From contig NC_081413.1 in NCBI RefSeq assembly GCF_030272615.1, positions 101,098,239 to 101,162,238 on the forward strand: a DNA stretch of 64,000 nt. The letters are read 5' to 3'. The first letter of the stretch is position 1. Every line of letters begins with the position of its first letter. Made by a program: the position numbers and the translations under genes. Shown here one piece after another: positions 49,079 to 60,172 of the stretch. Origin of the DNA: Cryptomeria japonica (Eukaryota; Streptophyta; Pinopsida; Cupressales; Cupressaceae). The notes below the pieces were generated by a model. It did no database searches. It was not told the DNA's origin and saw only the letters and a program-made list of their open reading frames with translations.

Positions 49079-50119
49079 TAAACCAAGGGAAACTTCAAGA
49101 AAGGTTCGTAGATTAGTTTAAATCTAAAAGATATGAAAAGAACAAATAAATGCATAAACTAACACAAATATTACCTTGCAAGAGAAGAGTCTCTCTTGTT
49201 CCTCTGATTGAGCGAATGATGAAGTGGGATGCACCCTATTGCTCCACTTGATTGGATGTGCTCCTCTTGATGGATGTGGAATGCTCTCCAAATGCACAAA
49301 AAGGTTAGTGGATTAGGATTGGATTTGGATTATGATGGATAAGGAATAGATAGATTTGGATGAAAAGGGATTTGTCTTGGATGAGAGATTATTTGGATAT
49401 TATGAGGACATTATGTGGATATGATAGAAGAAGATAGAGGATGAAAGGGGCAACATAATATTAGAAGAAGATTCCATGTAGTGATTTATGAGGAAATGAG
49501 ACTCCAATTTATATATTGGAGGTGGCCAATGGAGGGTCAAGATTGATTTTGGTATGAAGGGTTGAGATTGATTTGGGATGGAAGACATGGATCAAGGTGT
49601 ATTGGGAGAATAAAAAGGCATATAAAATTCCTTGGGGAAAGGAGAGGGGAATTAAAAATTTCAAAATAAAGGATGTGTGGGAAGACTAAATGGATAAAGG
49701 AATTATAAATTCTTTGGGAAGAGGATGCATGGGGAGATTCAAGGAATTTGAATTTCCTTGAAAGGATCAAAGGTGATGTGACATAAGTGGATGAAAATAA
49801 AATTAGAGAATAATGATAAGTATGATTAAGGAAGAATTAATTAGGCTGAGTGGAGATTAGGAAAAGTGATTTGTAGGAATCACATGACTTAAGTTAATTA
49901 ATTATAATTATTTAATTAAGAGGAATTTAGAAGACTTTAAAAGAATAGGGAAATAATTTATTTATTTGATAAATTAATTATTGGACTACAGTGACAAGAT
50001 TGATTAAACTTGATTTAATTAACCTTGAGAAGAAGGGAATTAACATAATTAAATTGGTTAATTATGATGACATGCTTAAATTAATTAAACATTAATTTCA
50101 TTAATTTTAGGTGTCTATA
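49079..50119 (-). repeat. Element B 3' LTR (1041 bp)
   Basis: From AACCAAGGGAAA to about 49615 it matches 56751-57288 (for example AACACAAATATTACCTTGCA, GGATGTGGAATGCTCTC). On the minus strand it begins TATAGACACCTAAAATTAAT, a changed form of the TGTAGACACC start of elements A and C. Confidence 0.85.
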
Positions 50120-50136
50120 TTTTGCCCCTATTTGAT
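50120..50136 (-). other. Element B polypurine tract
   Basis: The minus strand reads ATCAAATAGGGGCAAAA before the LTR start. It is the homologue of the tracts in elements A and C, with one G-to-T difference. Confidence 0.6.
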
Positions 50137-52009
50137 ATAGCATCATGAAGTGGTGTTATATCAAAGAAGAGTAAAACATAGTGGATGAAGAGGATAAGGA
50201 CTAGTAGCTTGATGCCCCAATCATGAGATGAGGAAGAATGAAGAGGAGGAAGGATGATGAGGAAGTAGTGGTATGCCCCCTCGAGAGGACAAACGGGTTC
50301 AAAGAACATGGGTGTGCTCTCGAAATGGATTAGAAGACTAGATAATGAAAGAATGAAGATGATGAAAGAGGGAACAGATGAATTGAAGCCCCCAAGATAA
50401 ATGGATGAAATGAGATGAATGAACGAAATGAAGAAAGTGGATGAGATTTCTTGTTGTGCGGATATGGAGAGAAACCTAGTTTTGATATTGCCAAGGATGA
50501 GCTACACCACTAATTATAGGAATCAGGATGTCATGAAAATCTGAGGCGTGGACTAGACTCTTACACAATAGGTATCTCAATGCACATACGCTCACAAACA
50601 TTGATGATGATGTAAATGCAAGACTGTAGGATCATACAAGAGAAACCATCAAACACACCATACCATAAAAACTATGCCCCATTATATACTAGCCAAGATA
50701 TACCAAGATATAGGATGATCAAGGCAGTCCTAAACAAGTATAATCTTGGGACACAAGATAAAAATCAAAGCGAAAATCTCAATTATGCAAACAACATGCA
50801 CATGGCAAACTAATATCTCTTTCCAAGAGTAGGACATGGATTTGGATAGACTATCAGACATGGGAAGGATGCATCCCGATGGGCAGGTGATGGATTTGGA
50901 TAAGCTTCCAGACATGGGAAGGATACATCCCGATGGAAAGGTGATGGATAGATTTATGGGAGGCAACAGATAAGTTGGTTGTGCAAGGTATGCAAATGGA
51001 AGGATTGCTACTTGGATTTGATTAACACAGTATGGATGGGTGTTTGGATTATGTGCAAGTCAATATAAGCTCATATAGATGGGAAAAGCTTAGTTTTGTT
51101 TGGGAAAAGCTCAGTTATTATAAATGGATTGGATAATATGGGAGGGAGATTAATGATTGAATATGATAGGATTTGATTGTGGATATAGGATAAATGGATT
51201 GGAACCAATGACAAGGGAGAACCAAGGTTTGGTATAAGGATGGATGAATGGATGGAGATATTGTTTGGATAGGAGACATATGGATTGAGTGGATGGATAT
51301 GGATAGGATATGGAGGAATAAAGGATGGAGGGTAGGATGATGGAGACCCAAGGACTATGTTGCAAAGGGGTGCAATGCCCCACACTAGAGGTAGTGTAAT
51401 TAAGGATGAAAGGATGGTGGATAAATATGTATGAGATGGAAGGATAACGTGTAATGGATATGGATGCTAGAGGAATTAAGGCTTGTGTGTTCCAAAGCAT
51501 GCATGTACATTATTTTGCCTCTAGCATGATCAAGACTAATGGTAAGAATGGAGGATGCATTTGTATGGGATGAGGGATATGAGATGAAGGATATGGATAG
51601 GATAGTCAGGATCAAAGATATGAAAGGCAGATGAACATAGATAGGATGCAGTTAGAAGATAAGGAATGTGGATGGTAGGATGGAATGGATGAAGCTTTCC
51701 CCCAAGTGTAGATTGCAAGAGGATGGGAGATTACACATGACTCTTGTTTACCAAGTTTTTCATCATGGTAATTACCCAAGGCGCCACAAGGAGTGGTTTT
51801 CACCATTGGATGGATTCTTTTCTCTTTACTTTTTTTTTTCTTTTTTTGATATTTTTTGGAATAGTTTGGATGGATAAGGATGAGGATAAGTGGATGTGGA
51901 AGATATCAGATGTGTTAAAGGGAGATGGAGGGAGGACTCAAGTATCTATTTCCATGGATAGTATCCCTAAAAGATGTCCTATATTGAACCAAGATAACTA
52001 GAGGTATGC
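50137..52009 (-). other. Element B 3' non-coding region
   Basis: Between protein stop and polypurine tract. It contains a 54-bp tandem duplication (50838-50945, GACATGGGAAGGAT in both copies), many GGATGGAT words, and CCCCCAAGTGTAG plus TTGTTTACCAAG near 51700, which have counterparts in element A (29070) and element C (63490). Open frames are chance frames from low-complexity sequence. Confidence 0.5.
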
Positions 52010-54130
52010 TCATAGATGTTGGTAGAAATATATGAGGAGATGGAATAGATGGAAGATGGAGGAGGATAATGATTTGATTAAAGGAATGGGATTATGAAAA
52101 ATGAATGTTGAATAATGGATGGGGTTTTGGAAGACTTGTGGATAAAAGGATGGGGATGTTGGGAAGATCAACATTGACACACACCTTGAAGGGTGGTGAA
52201 GTTGTGGAAGATGGGGTTTTAAATTAGATGGAGGATCAAATGTAGATTTTGGGACATGAGGACCCAAAATAGATGAAGGGGATGAGGGACTTAAGATAGT
52301 AGATTTTGGGACATGAGGACCCAAAATGGATTTTGAAGATGAGGGACTTTTAGATGGAGGATTGGAGGAATTATGAGTGGAGGAAGCTTTTGGATTAGCA
52401 AGTTTGGATGCCAATTTGGATTTCTCTTTGAGATGCATTTCTTCTACGAGTAGTTTGGGAATCCACATGGTTTTTGATATTTTCTTTGTGGGCCTTTGTG
52501 GCCTTTTGGATTTTTCTTTCTTTTGGATCATATATTTCTTTTCTCGAGCATGTCTTTTTGATGGGACATGTTGATCTTTGGATTTTTGTGGATTTCTAGT
52601 TTTAAGAATTTTAGATTTGGCATCCAAATTTCTTCCAATAACAATGGTATGGGCGCATGAGGATGGATGACTTGGAGGTTTTATGGATGGGACAATAAAG
52701 GGAGCATGTTGGAAGGAATTCCAAGATGTGTGACAGTGTTGATCTTTCTTAGGGATCATTTGAGGTGATGAGGTGGTGGATGGAGGGATGTAAGGACTTA
52801 AACTGGATGGAAGGGATGAAGGGTTTATCTTTGGAACATAAGGACCAAAAATGGATGTGGAAGATGAGGGATGATGAGATTTTGATATGGATTTAGGAGG
52901 TATGTAAGATACACCAACATCCTGGGCATGAGATTTGTAGCCAAAGCCATATGAACTTTCATTTTCTTTGACTTGAAGGGGTTCCAATATGCCCTGTTCG
53001 TGGAGGCCTAACCCTTTGCCTTGATAATTCATTTTTTTGCAAATTCTTTTTCCAATAGGATACTTATTATTTTTTAAACAAGAAGCGAGTCCATTTTGAG
53101 TCAGGTGGGATGTGGAAGGGATTGTAAGCTCTTGGAGAAAACCAGAGTGAATAAAAGTGGAAGAGCCAAGTTGATAGGTATGTGATTCATGGATGGCATG
53201 GATAGGGGTGATGGGATCTTGTGGAGGAATAGGATCATATGGAGTATTATGATCATGTGTGGGATTAGGATCATGAGATGGATCGGTATCATGACATGGA
53301 GAGGAAGGAATACTTTGATCTTGACTAGGGATGGGATCATGCGATGGAGTGGAAGGAATGATTGGACCTTGAGATGGGGGGGGGATTGTGTGATGGAGTG
53401 GAGGGGATACATAAAGTTTGAGATGCAGGGGTATCATGAGATGGAGGGATGCTTTGATCTTGAGGTGGAGCAGAATCTATGCTTGCATGCTTTGGAACAA
53501 GCTTGTGACATCTTGGGGGTTGGGGGGATGTTGTGATGGAGGAGGAGGTAGATTATTTGACTTGGATAAATGGGGGAATGGGAGTATCTTGATTTGCAGA
53601 GGATAGAGGTGGATGGAAGACTTGGGGGGATTGGGAAACTTTGTTTTGAGGTGGGGATTTTGTCTCCTTTGCTAGTATTTCTTGGATAAAATTGTGGAGA
53701 AAGGACTTGGAGGATGGAGATGGTGTGGATTTTGGAGGATAAGGATTATGTGGAGGTTTGGTATTAGATGGAGGATTGGGATTATGGATTGGGGGAGAAG
53801 ATGGATGTATAGATGTTGGATCGAAGGGGTATGGGGACGAGGGATAATATGAAGACATGGATGAGAATAAGATGGATTTCCCTTGTCAAAGGTAGATGAA
53901 GGGTAAGGAATATAAGATGGATTATTGGGATTCAATATAATTTGGTGAGATGGAATGGATGAAGATATGGTAGATGGATTGGGGTTTATGGGATTGACTT
54001 GGTAAGTGGGTTGGGGTGGGAGACATGAGTAGGTGGAAGTTAGATAATATTGAGGCATGCATGAGTTGGATGGGCATGGTTGATAGGGTGATCCTTGAAC
54101 TTCCATAACCATTTTCTCATACCAAGCCAT
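52010..54130 (-). pseudogene. Element B Pro/Ser-rich G-patch protein
   Basis: ATG at 54130 (MAWYEKMVMEVQG), then two frameshifts (near 53860 and 53450) connect to an uninterrupted 475-codon frame, 53437-52010. Order: Pro/Asn/Tyr-rich N-terminus; helix FIQEILAKET; Pro/His/Asp-rich repeats (SHDPIPSQDQSIPSSP-like); box LGSSTFIHSGF; G-patch at about 53030-52940 (NYQGKGLGLHEQGILEPL, then GFGYK); basic region (SKDQHVPSKRHAREKK, KTMWIPKLLVEEM); and three GP(Y/H)VPK motifs. A G-patch usually binds RNA or RNA helicases, and it occurs next to protease in some retroelements. Whether this is a Gag-like or an accessory protein is open. It is the best-preserved member of the pair. Confidence 0.7.
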
Positions 54131-54263
54131 GATGCTTGAATGTGGATTTTGGGTAGCGTGTGTAGACCATGGAAGTGTAACTTCAAAATGATGAGAATGA
54201 GGGGATAAAAATGATGAGATGATGCTAGATGAAGATGAGGATTAAGACTTAGCAAATTCAGAC

Positions 54264-54410
54264 TGGATTGAGGATTTATTGGATTGGATTTGAATTCATT
54301 GGATTGGATTGGACTTGATTTGATTTGATTGGATTGGTTTTTATTTGATTTGATTGGTTTGGATTGGATTGGATTGGATTGGATTTGATTGGATTGGTCC
54401 TTGGATTAGG
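54264..54410. repeat. (GGATT)n-type microsatellite
   Basis: TGGATTGGATTTGATT units run for about 150 bp just upstream of the element B protein start on the minus strand. The array is imperfect, with TTTGATT variants. GATT-rich sequence recurs at 54645-54770. Confidence 0.85.
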
Positions 54411-54419
54411 ATGACACCT

Positions 54420-56029
54420 TAGCCCCTAGATTAGGACTTAGATGGGAATTCATGATGTGGACCACAAGCAAGGTGACAACCAAGTTAGGTAAAATTTAGA
54501 CCTTTTCAATTGATCAAACCTTCTTCTACTTAGGGTAGCCTTATGTTCCTAAGAAAAAGAGGGTAAAAGGATAGGGTTTTGATCAACCCAAAATGATTAA
54601 GCAAAGGTACTTGGGGGAGATTCTTTCCCAAGCACAAAATCTAATTGATTGATTGATTAAAGATAAAGGTCTAAATTAAACTTTCACAAAGTGTTGACCT
54701 TAGGATGAGGTTGATTGATTGATTGATTGAATAATTTGTTTGATTGGGTAGATTAGGATTGATTGGGATTTTGGAGATAGGTTAATGTGCTAAGTCCTTG
54801 AGGATGGAATGAAAATGATTATGGAAGAATAGATTGATGTTAGGAAGAAGAAGGGGAAGGTTACCCAAGATTGGATGGATGATTGGATAGAGATATTGGT
54901 TGGGGATTGATGATCATTTGGATGGAGACAAGGGGATAGGGATTTGATAGTGTCAAGGTGGAATTTGAAGGGTTTGATTAGATATGGGAATGTTGGACTT
55001 GTTTGACTTGGCAAGAGATATCAAGTAATGAATACATTTTGGCCAAGATAACGCTTTATGATAAGCGTGAGAGGGATACGGGGCCTAGATTAGCCCAAAC
55101 AGATTTTACAGGTATAGCACAAATGAAGATACTTGAAGACAACACAACTTAGGTTGGAAAGTGGAAACCACTTGATAGGCCTCTCGCATAAGCAATACCT
55201 CACTCAAGCGAACAAATAGAGATTCTGGTAGCACTGGCTCCCCTCCACGACACTCACTTCTCGGGCATACCAAATTCTCTTACCCCAAAGATCCAAGGAT
55301 CTATTAGATGGGGAATTTATGTCTCATCCTGAGTGGATACATGAGGAGTAGCTTTGGGGTATGATATGCATCTATTGCACTATCAAATGTAGCATTTTGG
55401 CTACTAAAACTAGTGTCTAGTGTAATTTTTGAGGGATCACCAATCCGACGATGGATTCTTGAAGCAAGCCACTTAAGACTCTAACTGAGCTTATCAGTGC
55501 AGGGAAGGCCCCCACATACGTCAAATTCACTCATCACTCCAGTCGCCCGACTAACTTATTTATATAGCAGCTCGAAAAACTCGCTCAAGATCGCGTCGGG
55601 AGATTCGATATCCCTGATGTGTCCCAATTCAAGATACCCTTGTGGGGTGATGAAATCCCCAATCAAGAATACCCCTCAACTACAAAAATGAAAAAGAGGG
55701 TGTTGTTGATCACTCGTTCTCTTACACCCAAGATTCATGAAGGCGAGGGGAGAGGATACTAGAGTGCAACAGTGGGCCCACCTGACACTAAATGTGCAAG
55801 CGCACCAAAGATGAAAGATAATGGTTCATTTTAGTCCCACATGTTAATAATTTTCTAACTAGGAATGCAATAAGAAAAATACTCTAGTGGAAAAAATATG
55901 TCTTGGACCAACATGTTGTAGCAAAACAATTAGTAGTTTAAGTTTTTGGTCTTGGACAAATGGTGCAGACCTGCATAACTCAGAATTTGATCAGAATACA
56001 TAAAACCCTATGAGCACAGTGGATGCACT
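54420..56029 (-). other. Element B leader, non-coding
   Basis: No supported gene. The part at 55200-55790 corresponds to element A 33790-34350. On the minus strand, GGTGGGCCCACTG near 55790 marks the end of that shared part. Confidence 0.5.
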
Positions 56030-56665
56030 AATATGCAGGTAGACGTACCGAAGTGCGTGCACAGGCGTCGAGATGCCTACATACACGTCGAAGTAGTATC
56101 TGCCTCATAATTAAAAAATGAAATACAAAAAAGCGAGATTTAAAATAGTTAATAAAAATTATACCTGAGCAGGCGCGCTGAAATAGAAGTGCCCACGTCA
56201 AACCGTGAGCGTACGCGTTGTAACAAAAATGATTAGCAAGAAACAAAAAATTTCAAAAATGAAAATTTTTAATTTGACAGAAGGCGGGAAATGGGTACAA
56301 CAAACACACTTAACCAAATCGCAAGCACCAAAACGCTTGCGCACGCGCCGATTTCGCAAAAATTGTAAACCAAACAAAATTACGAAAATAATTTTTATTT
56401 TATTTTATTTTGAGTCTTGATTTAGATTTTAAGTGCTTAAAACATAAAGTATAAGAAATTACAATCTAACAATCAAGACAAACTTTTTACTAAGACGAAC
56501 GCACTAAAACCTATCGAAAGCACCAAAATACAACCTGCAAAAAATGGCGGGTTAGCAAATTTGAAATTCAAAGCACATGCGTTGAAGCACCTACACCCAC
56601 ACCAAACCAAAGGCGCATGTGCTGAATCCGCAACGCACATGCTAATTTGCAGATTCTCGCGCTAA
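56030..56665. repeat. Element B leader word array (GCACATGCG type)
   Basis: Degenerate GC-rich words, such as GTGCGTGCAC, GGCGCGCTG, GTGAGCGTACGCG, CTTGCGCACGCGCC, GCACATGCGTTG, GGCGCATGTGCTG and AACGCACATGC, stand out from an A-rich background between the leader and the primer-binding region. The position matches the arrays in elements A and C. Confidence 0.65.
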
Positions 56666-56748
56666 TCTAAAACCTGCAACTAAAAATCATGAAAAACCTA
56701 AAAAAAATGTTAGATTTCTGGGACGTGGGTCCCATCAGGTGTGCCAAA

Positions 56749-57293
56749 ATGAACCAAGAGAAAATTCAAACAAGGTAAGCAGGTTAGTTTAAATCCAAAA
56801 GATATGAAAATATCAAATAGATACATAAACTAACACAAATATTACCTTGCAATAGAGGAGTCTCTTTTGTTCCTCCGATTGAGCGAATGATGAAGTGGAA
56901 TGCGTCATATTGCTCCACTTGATTGGATGTTCTCCTCTTGATGGATGTGGAATGCTCTCTAAATGCACATCAAGATTAGTGGATTAGGATTGGATTTGAA
57001 TTATGATAGATAAGGAATTGATAGATTTGGATGAAAAATGATTTATCTTGGATGAGGGATTATTTGGGTATTATAAGGACATTATGTGGATATGATAGAA
57101 GAAGATAGAGGATGAAAGGGGTAGCATAAGATTAGAAGAAGATTCCATGTAGTGATTTGTGAGGAAATGAGACTCCAATTTATAGATTGGAGGAGGCCAA
57201 TGAAGAGCAAAGATTGATTTTGGTATGAAGGGTTGAGATTGATTTGGGATGGAAGACATGGATCAAGGTGTATTGGGAGAATAAAAAGGTGTA
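56749..57293 (-). repeat. Element B 5' LTR, 545 bp up to the element C insertion
   Basis: Matches 49079-49620. On the minus strand it ends TTTCTCTTGGTTCA at 56749 and is followed by TTTTGGCACACCTGATGGG, the candidate primer-binding region. It stops at 57293 (AAAAAGGTGTA), where the 3' LTR of element C starts. Confidence 0.8.
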
Positions 57294-58756
57294 TGCGGGA
57301 AAAGTGGGCTGATAAAACTCAATATGTGAAAATATTGTTAGAAACTAGTCCACACACACACACGACTTCTTGATGCAAGCTATGGAGTAATAAAGTATTA
57401 CTCAGCTTCCCAAGGAGGGTCCCATGGTTCTCTATCTCACAATGTCCCTCAAACCAATGTTTTTGCTCTCAGATCACTGAGCAAAATGGTTTAGGGATGG
57501 CAAATGTAAGAACGAGGGATGCTTTGATATATTTTAGTATAAAATGGATGTTAAGCTATGTATGATTCTAGAAATGCAATAAACTAGATGATAAGATGAC
57601 AAGATTAGTATGAATACTATCCTAGCATACTATATTTAGTCTATGATTAAGCTAAAATGATAAAGAAATTATTCTAAACATGCATATTTAGTCTAATTCC
57701 TGATCTAGAAGAGGCTAAATGATGAGCATAAAAATGATATGAAAGCTTGAAAGAATTTGAGCATAAGTGTAATGCTTCAAATTTGAAAGATGATTGTTTA
57801 AAATGGAGGAATGAGAGCTCTATTTATAGCATAAACAGGGCAATGGATGGTCAAGATTGAATTGTTTAATCAAGGGCTGAGTTTGAAAGTTAGGGATCCA
57901 TGTGCACAATTGGCATCAATGAAATGGTGACAAGTGTCAATATAGGATTGGGTTGAGAGAAGGGGTTGGAGGCATTAAAGGCCTGAGAAGACCTCATGGT
58001 TATCTAAAGGCTAAGGGTCAAGTCTAAGTTAGGCTTACCCACTGGATTAAGAGTTAATCGACGGATAAACCTTTGTGCAAATGATTAAGAGATAATCATG
58101 GTCAAAGCATTAAAGGTCTGATGAGACCCTTGGGTTGAGTAGAGGTTGAGTCAAAACAAATGTTTTAACCATGTAGGAGGGTTTGAGTTAACCATTAATG
58201 GTTATTGGAGACTTTGGGGATTAAGTGGTTGAAGGTAGAAAGCCTTCAATAGTTTTCAAAGACTTTGAGCCATTTAGTGGTTGAAGGTTGAAAGCCTTTA
58301 ATGGTTATCAAAGACTTTGAGGTTTTGAGAAGTGACTTCCCTTTGCTTAGGGATGTGACAAAGTTTAGAGGGGGGGTTAGGTTAATTAGAAGCGATTAGA
58401 AGATTCTAGAAGGGATTAAAAAGGGGTTTGGCAATTTGCAAGTGGATGGAGGGATAATAGGATTTAATTGAAATAAAGAATTTCATTCAATTTGGTTGCA
58501 ATTAAATAAATTAGATTTATTCAATTTAGGATAACTATTTAATTAAATTTGAATTTAATTAAAAGTGGATAGGGGGGGTTTTATTGAATAAAATGATTTA
58601 TTCATTAAATGGGTATAGTGAATTTTATTTAAATAAATTGAGTAATTTACTTAATAAAATAGAAGAATGTGGATAATTTAATTAAATTGGATTTAATTAA
58701 ATAGAGAAATGAACATAAAATATTCATTTAGAAATGGTCATTTTTATACGTCTACA
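57294..58756 (-). repeat. Element C 3' LTR (1463 bp)
   Basis: Plus-strand start TGCGGGAAAAGTGGGCTG right after the broken element B LTR, and end TATACGTCTACA before the polypurine tract. On the minus strand it begins TGTAGACGTATAAAAATG. The partner LTR is outside the window, so both borders rest on the TG/CA ends, the tract and the interrupted B sequence. A short (CA)n lies at 57352-57364. Confidence 0.75.
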
Positions 58757-58772
58757 TTTTGCCCCTCTTTGA
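58757..58772 (-). other. Element C polypurine tract
   Basis: The minus strand reads TCAAAGAGGGGCAAAA directly before the TGTAGAC start of the LTR, almost identical to element A. Confidence 0.75.
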
Positions 58773-59104
58773 AGTGACGTGTGTGCACATGTTATTTCAA
58801 AGAAAATGATGTCTTATCATGATTTATGATCAATGCAATTTTGTATCGCTCTTTTGATTTGCAAGTCGTGCCCCAGATTCGATGTGATGCCCCAGATTCG
58901 ATATTTGACGGTGATGCCCCCTCGGGAGATGAATCAATATTTTGAAAAAAATAAAAAAGTTTGATTTAATTTGATGAGTTGCATATGATGTGTAGGATTT
59001 CGTGCATGTAAAATGTGTGTAAATTGATTCATCTCCCGATAAGTTACAAATGTTATGGTATAGGGGAGACCGCGACCATATTACAGGTCCATTGGGCTAA
59101 CCCT

Positions 59105-59130
59105 AATTTCATTTTCCTCCTATAAAAAGG
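59105..59130 (+). promoter_or_regulatory. PMD gene core promoter in element C
   Basis: TAACCCTAATTT lies just upstream of CCTATAAAAAGGG (TATA at 59121-59130), about 70 bases before the ATG at 59202. It points away from the element C LTR, so the PMD gene has its own promoter inside the retrotransposon. Confidence 0.6.
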
Positions 59131-59344
59131 GAAAAGGGCTTGATTGAGACTCATTTGTGCTTTGTTGACTTTGGAGAAACAGAATTTGCTCTGGAGAGAA
59201 AATGCCTATTCCCTATCATAGACACCGATTCGAGCGCGTTCGGAGGTATCGAAGGCTTGCAGCGCGTGGACCACCAGTAAGTCAACATTTTTTACCCTTT
59301 TTTGATTTTTGATTTTGTCATTTTTAGGAGTTCGGGTTTTACGT

Positions 59345-59815
59345 TTTAGCGCATCTAGGGTCCATAGTAGCGCATACGAAGTTTAGAGTAGCGCATCAAG
59401 CTTAATTTTAGGGGTCACGTCCGAAAGAAATAGGATAGCGCATAAAACGAATAGGTTAGCGCGTGCATGTAGAATAGCGCATGGAAAGTGTCAGGTAGCG
59501 CGTTGCGTCAACAGGTTAGCACGTAGGGTTGACCTAGCGCATAGGGGTCGCAGGGGTTCGCATAGGGAAGGGGGTTTAGCGCGTAGGACTAACCTAGCGC
59601 ATAGGGCTAAACGGGTAGCGCGTAGGAGGGGTAGATTAGCGCGTAGGTAGAGTCTAGCGAATGGAGTGGGTTAGGTAGCGCATGGGGTGAAAATTTTAGC
59701 GCGTAGATAGAGTCTAGCGCATAGGGTAAATAGATTAGCACGTAGGAGAGGCAGCCTAGCGCGTGGGAGGTTTTTAGCGCATTGAATAACTGTTTTAGCG
59801 CATCTGAAAAAAATT
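59345..59815. repeat. TAGCGCRTAGG word array, about 22 copies
   Basis: About 22 variants of TAGCGCATAGG or TAGCGCGTAGG in 470 bp, separated by 8 to 35 unrelated bases, with no fixed period. Best matches are at 59575-59635. Degenerate forms include TAGCACGTAGG and TTCGCATAGGG. The copies are rich in CpG, while the spacers are not. It sits wholly inside the PMD first intron. Confidence 0.9.
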
Positions 59816-59999
59816 TGTAGAATGGGCTGATTTAAAAATTTGTTGTGTTTTGTCTGTCATGATGTGATGGATTTATCCAATATGAATGTTTGTATAACTT
59901 GTTTTGATTGGCGATTGTCCAAGTTATATATAGATATCAAATGTGTTGTGTTGATCAGTATATGATTTATTTGCGTGTTCTGTGTCAAGTTCAATGTAT

Positions 60000-60172
60000 G
60001 TGAAGCCTGAGTTGTGTTACAAGCCGATATGGGTTGGAAACTTGAGTTATTTTACAAGCTGATATGGGTGGGAAACTTGAGTTGTTTTACAAGTTTATGT
60101 GATCGTGGAGACTTGAGTTGTGTTACAAGTTTTGATATGGTTTTTGAAAACTTGAGTTGTGTTACAAGTTGA
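60000..60172 (+). repeat. Short degenerate repeat in the PMD intron
   Basis: Four to five units of about 43 bp built on GAAACTTGAGTTGTTTTACAAG and GATATGGGT, at 60009, 60051, 60087 and 60127-60172. Confidence 0.75.

Larger units (their letters stand above)
49079..57293 (-). mobile_element. Non-autonomous LTR element B, interrupted by element C
   Basis: 3' LTR at 49079-50119, polypurine tract after it and 5' LTR at 56749-57293 define a minus-strand element with 6.6 kb inside. It encodes the same G-patch protein as element A and no visible pol. The 5' LTR is cut at 57293, where element C begins. The rest should lie beyond the window. The left flank is GCATC. Both ends of the 3' LTR have TG or CA changed to TA. 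Confidence 0.75.

Noticed and set aside
51071-51806. Overlapping minus-strand frames rich in Ser/Ile/Pro/His
   Set aside because: They come in all three frames from GGATGGATA-type low-complexity DNA and have no counterpart in element A.
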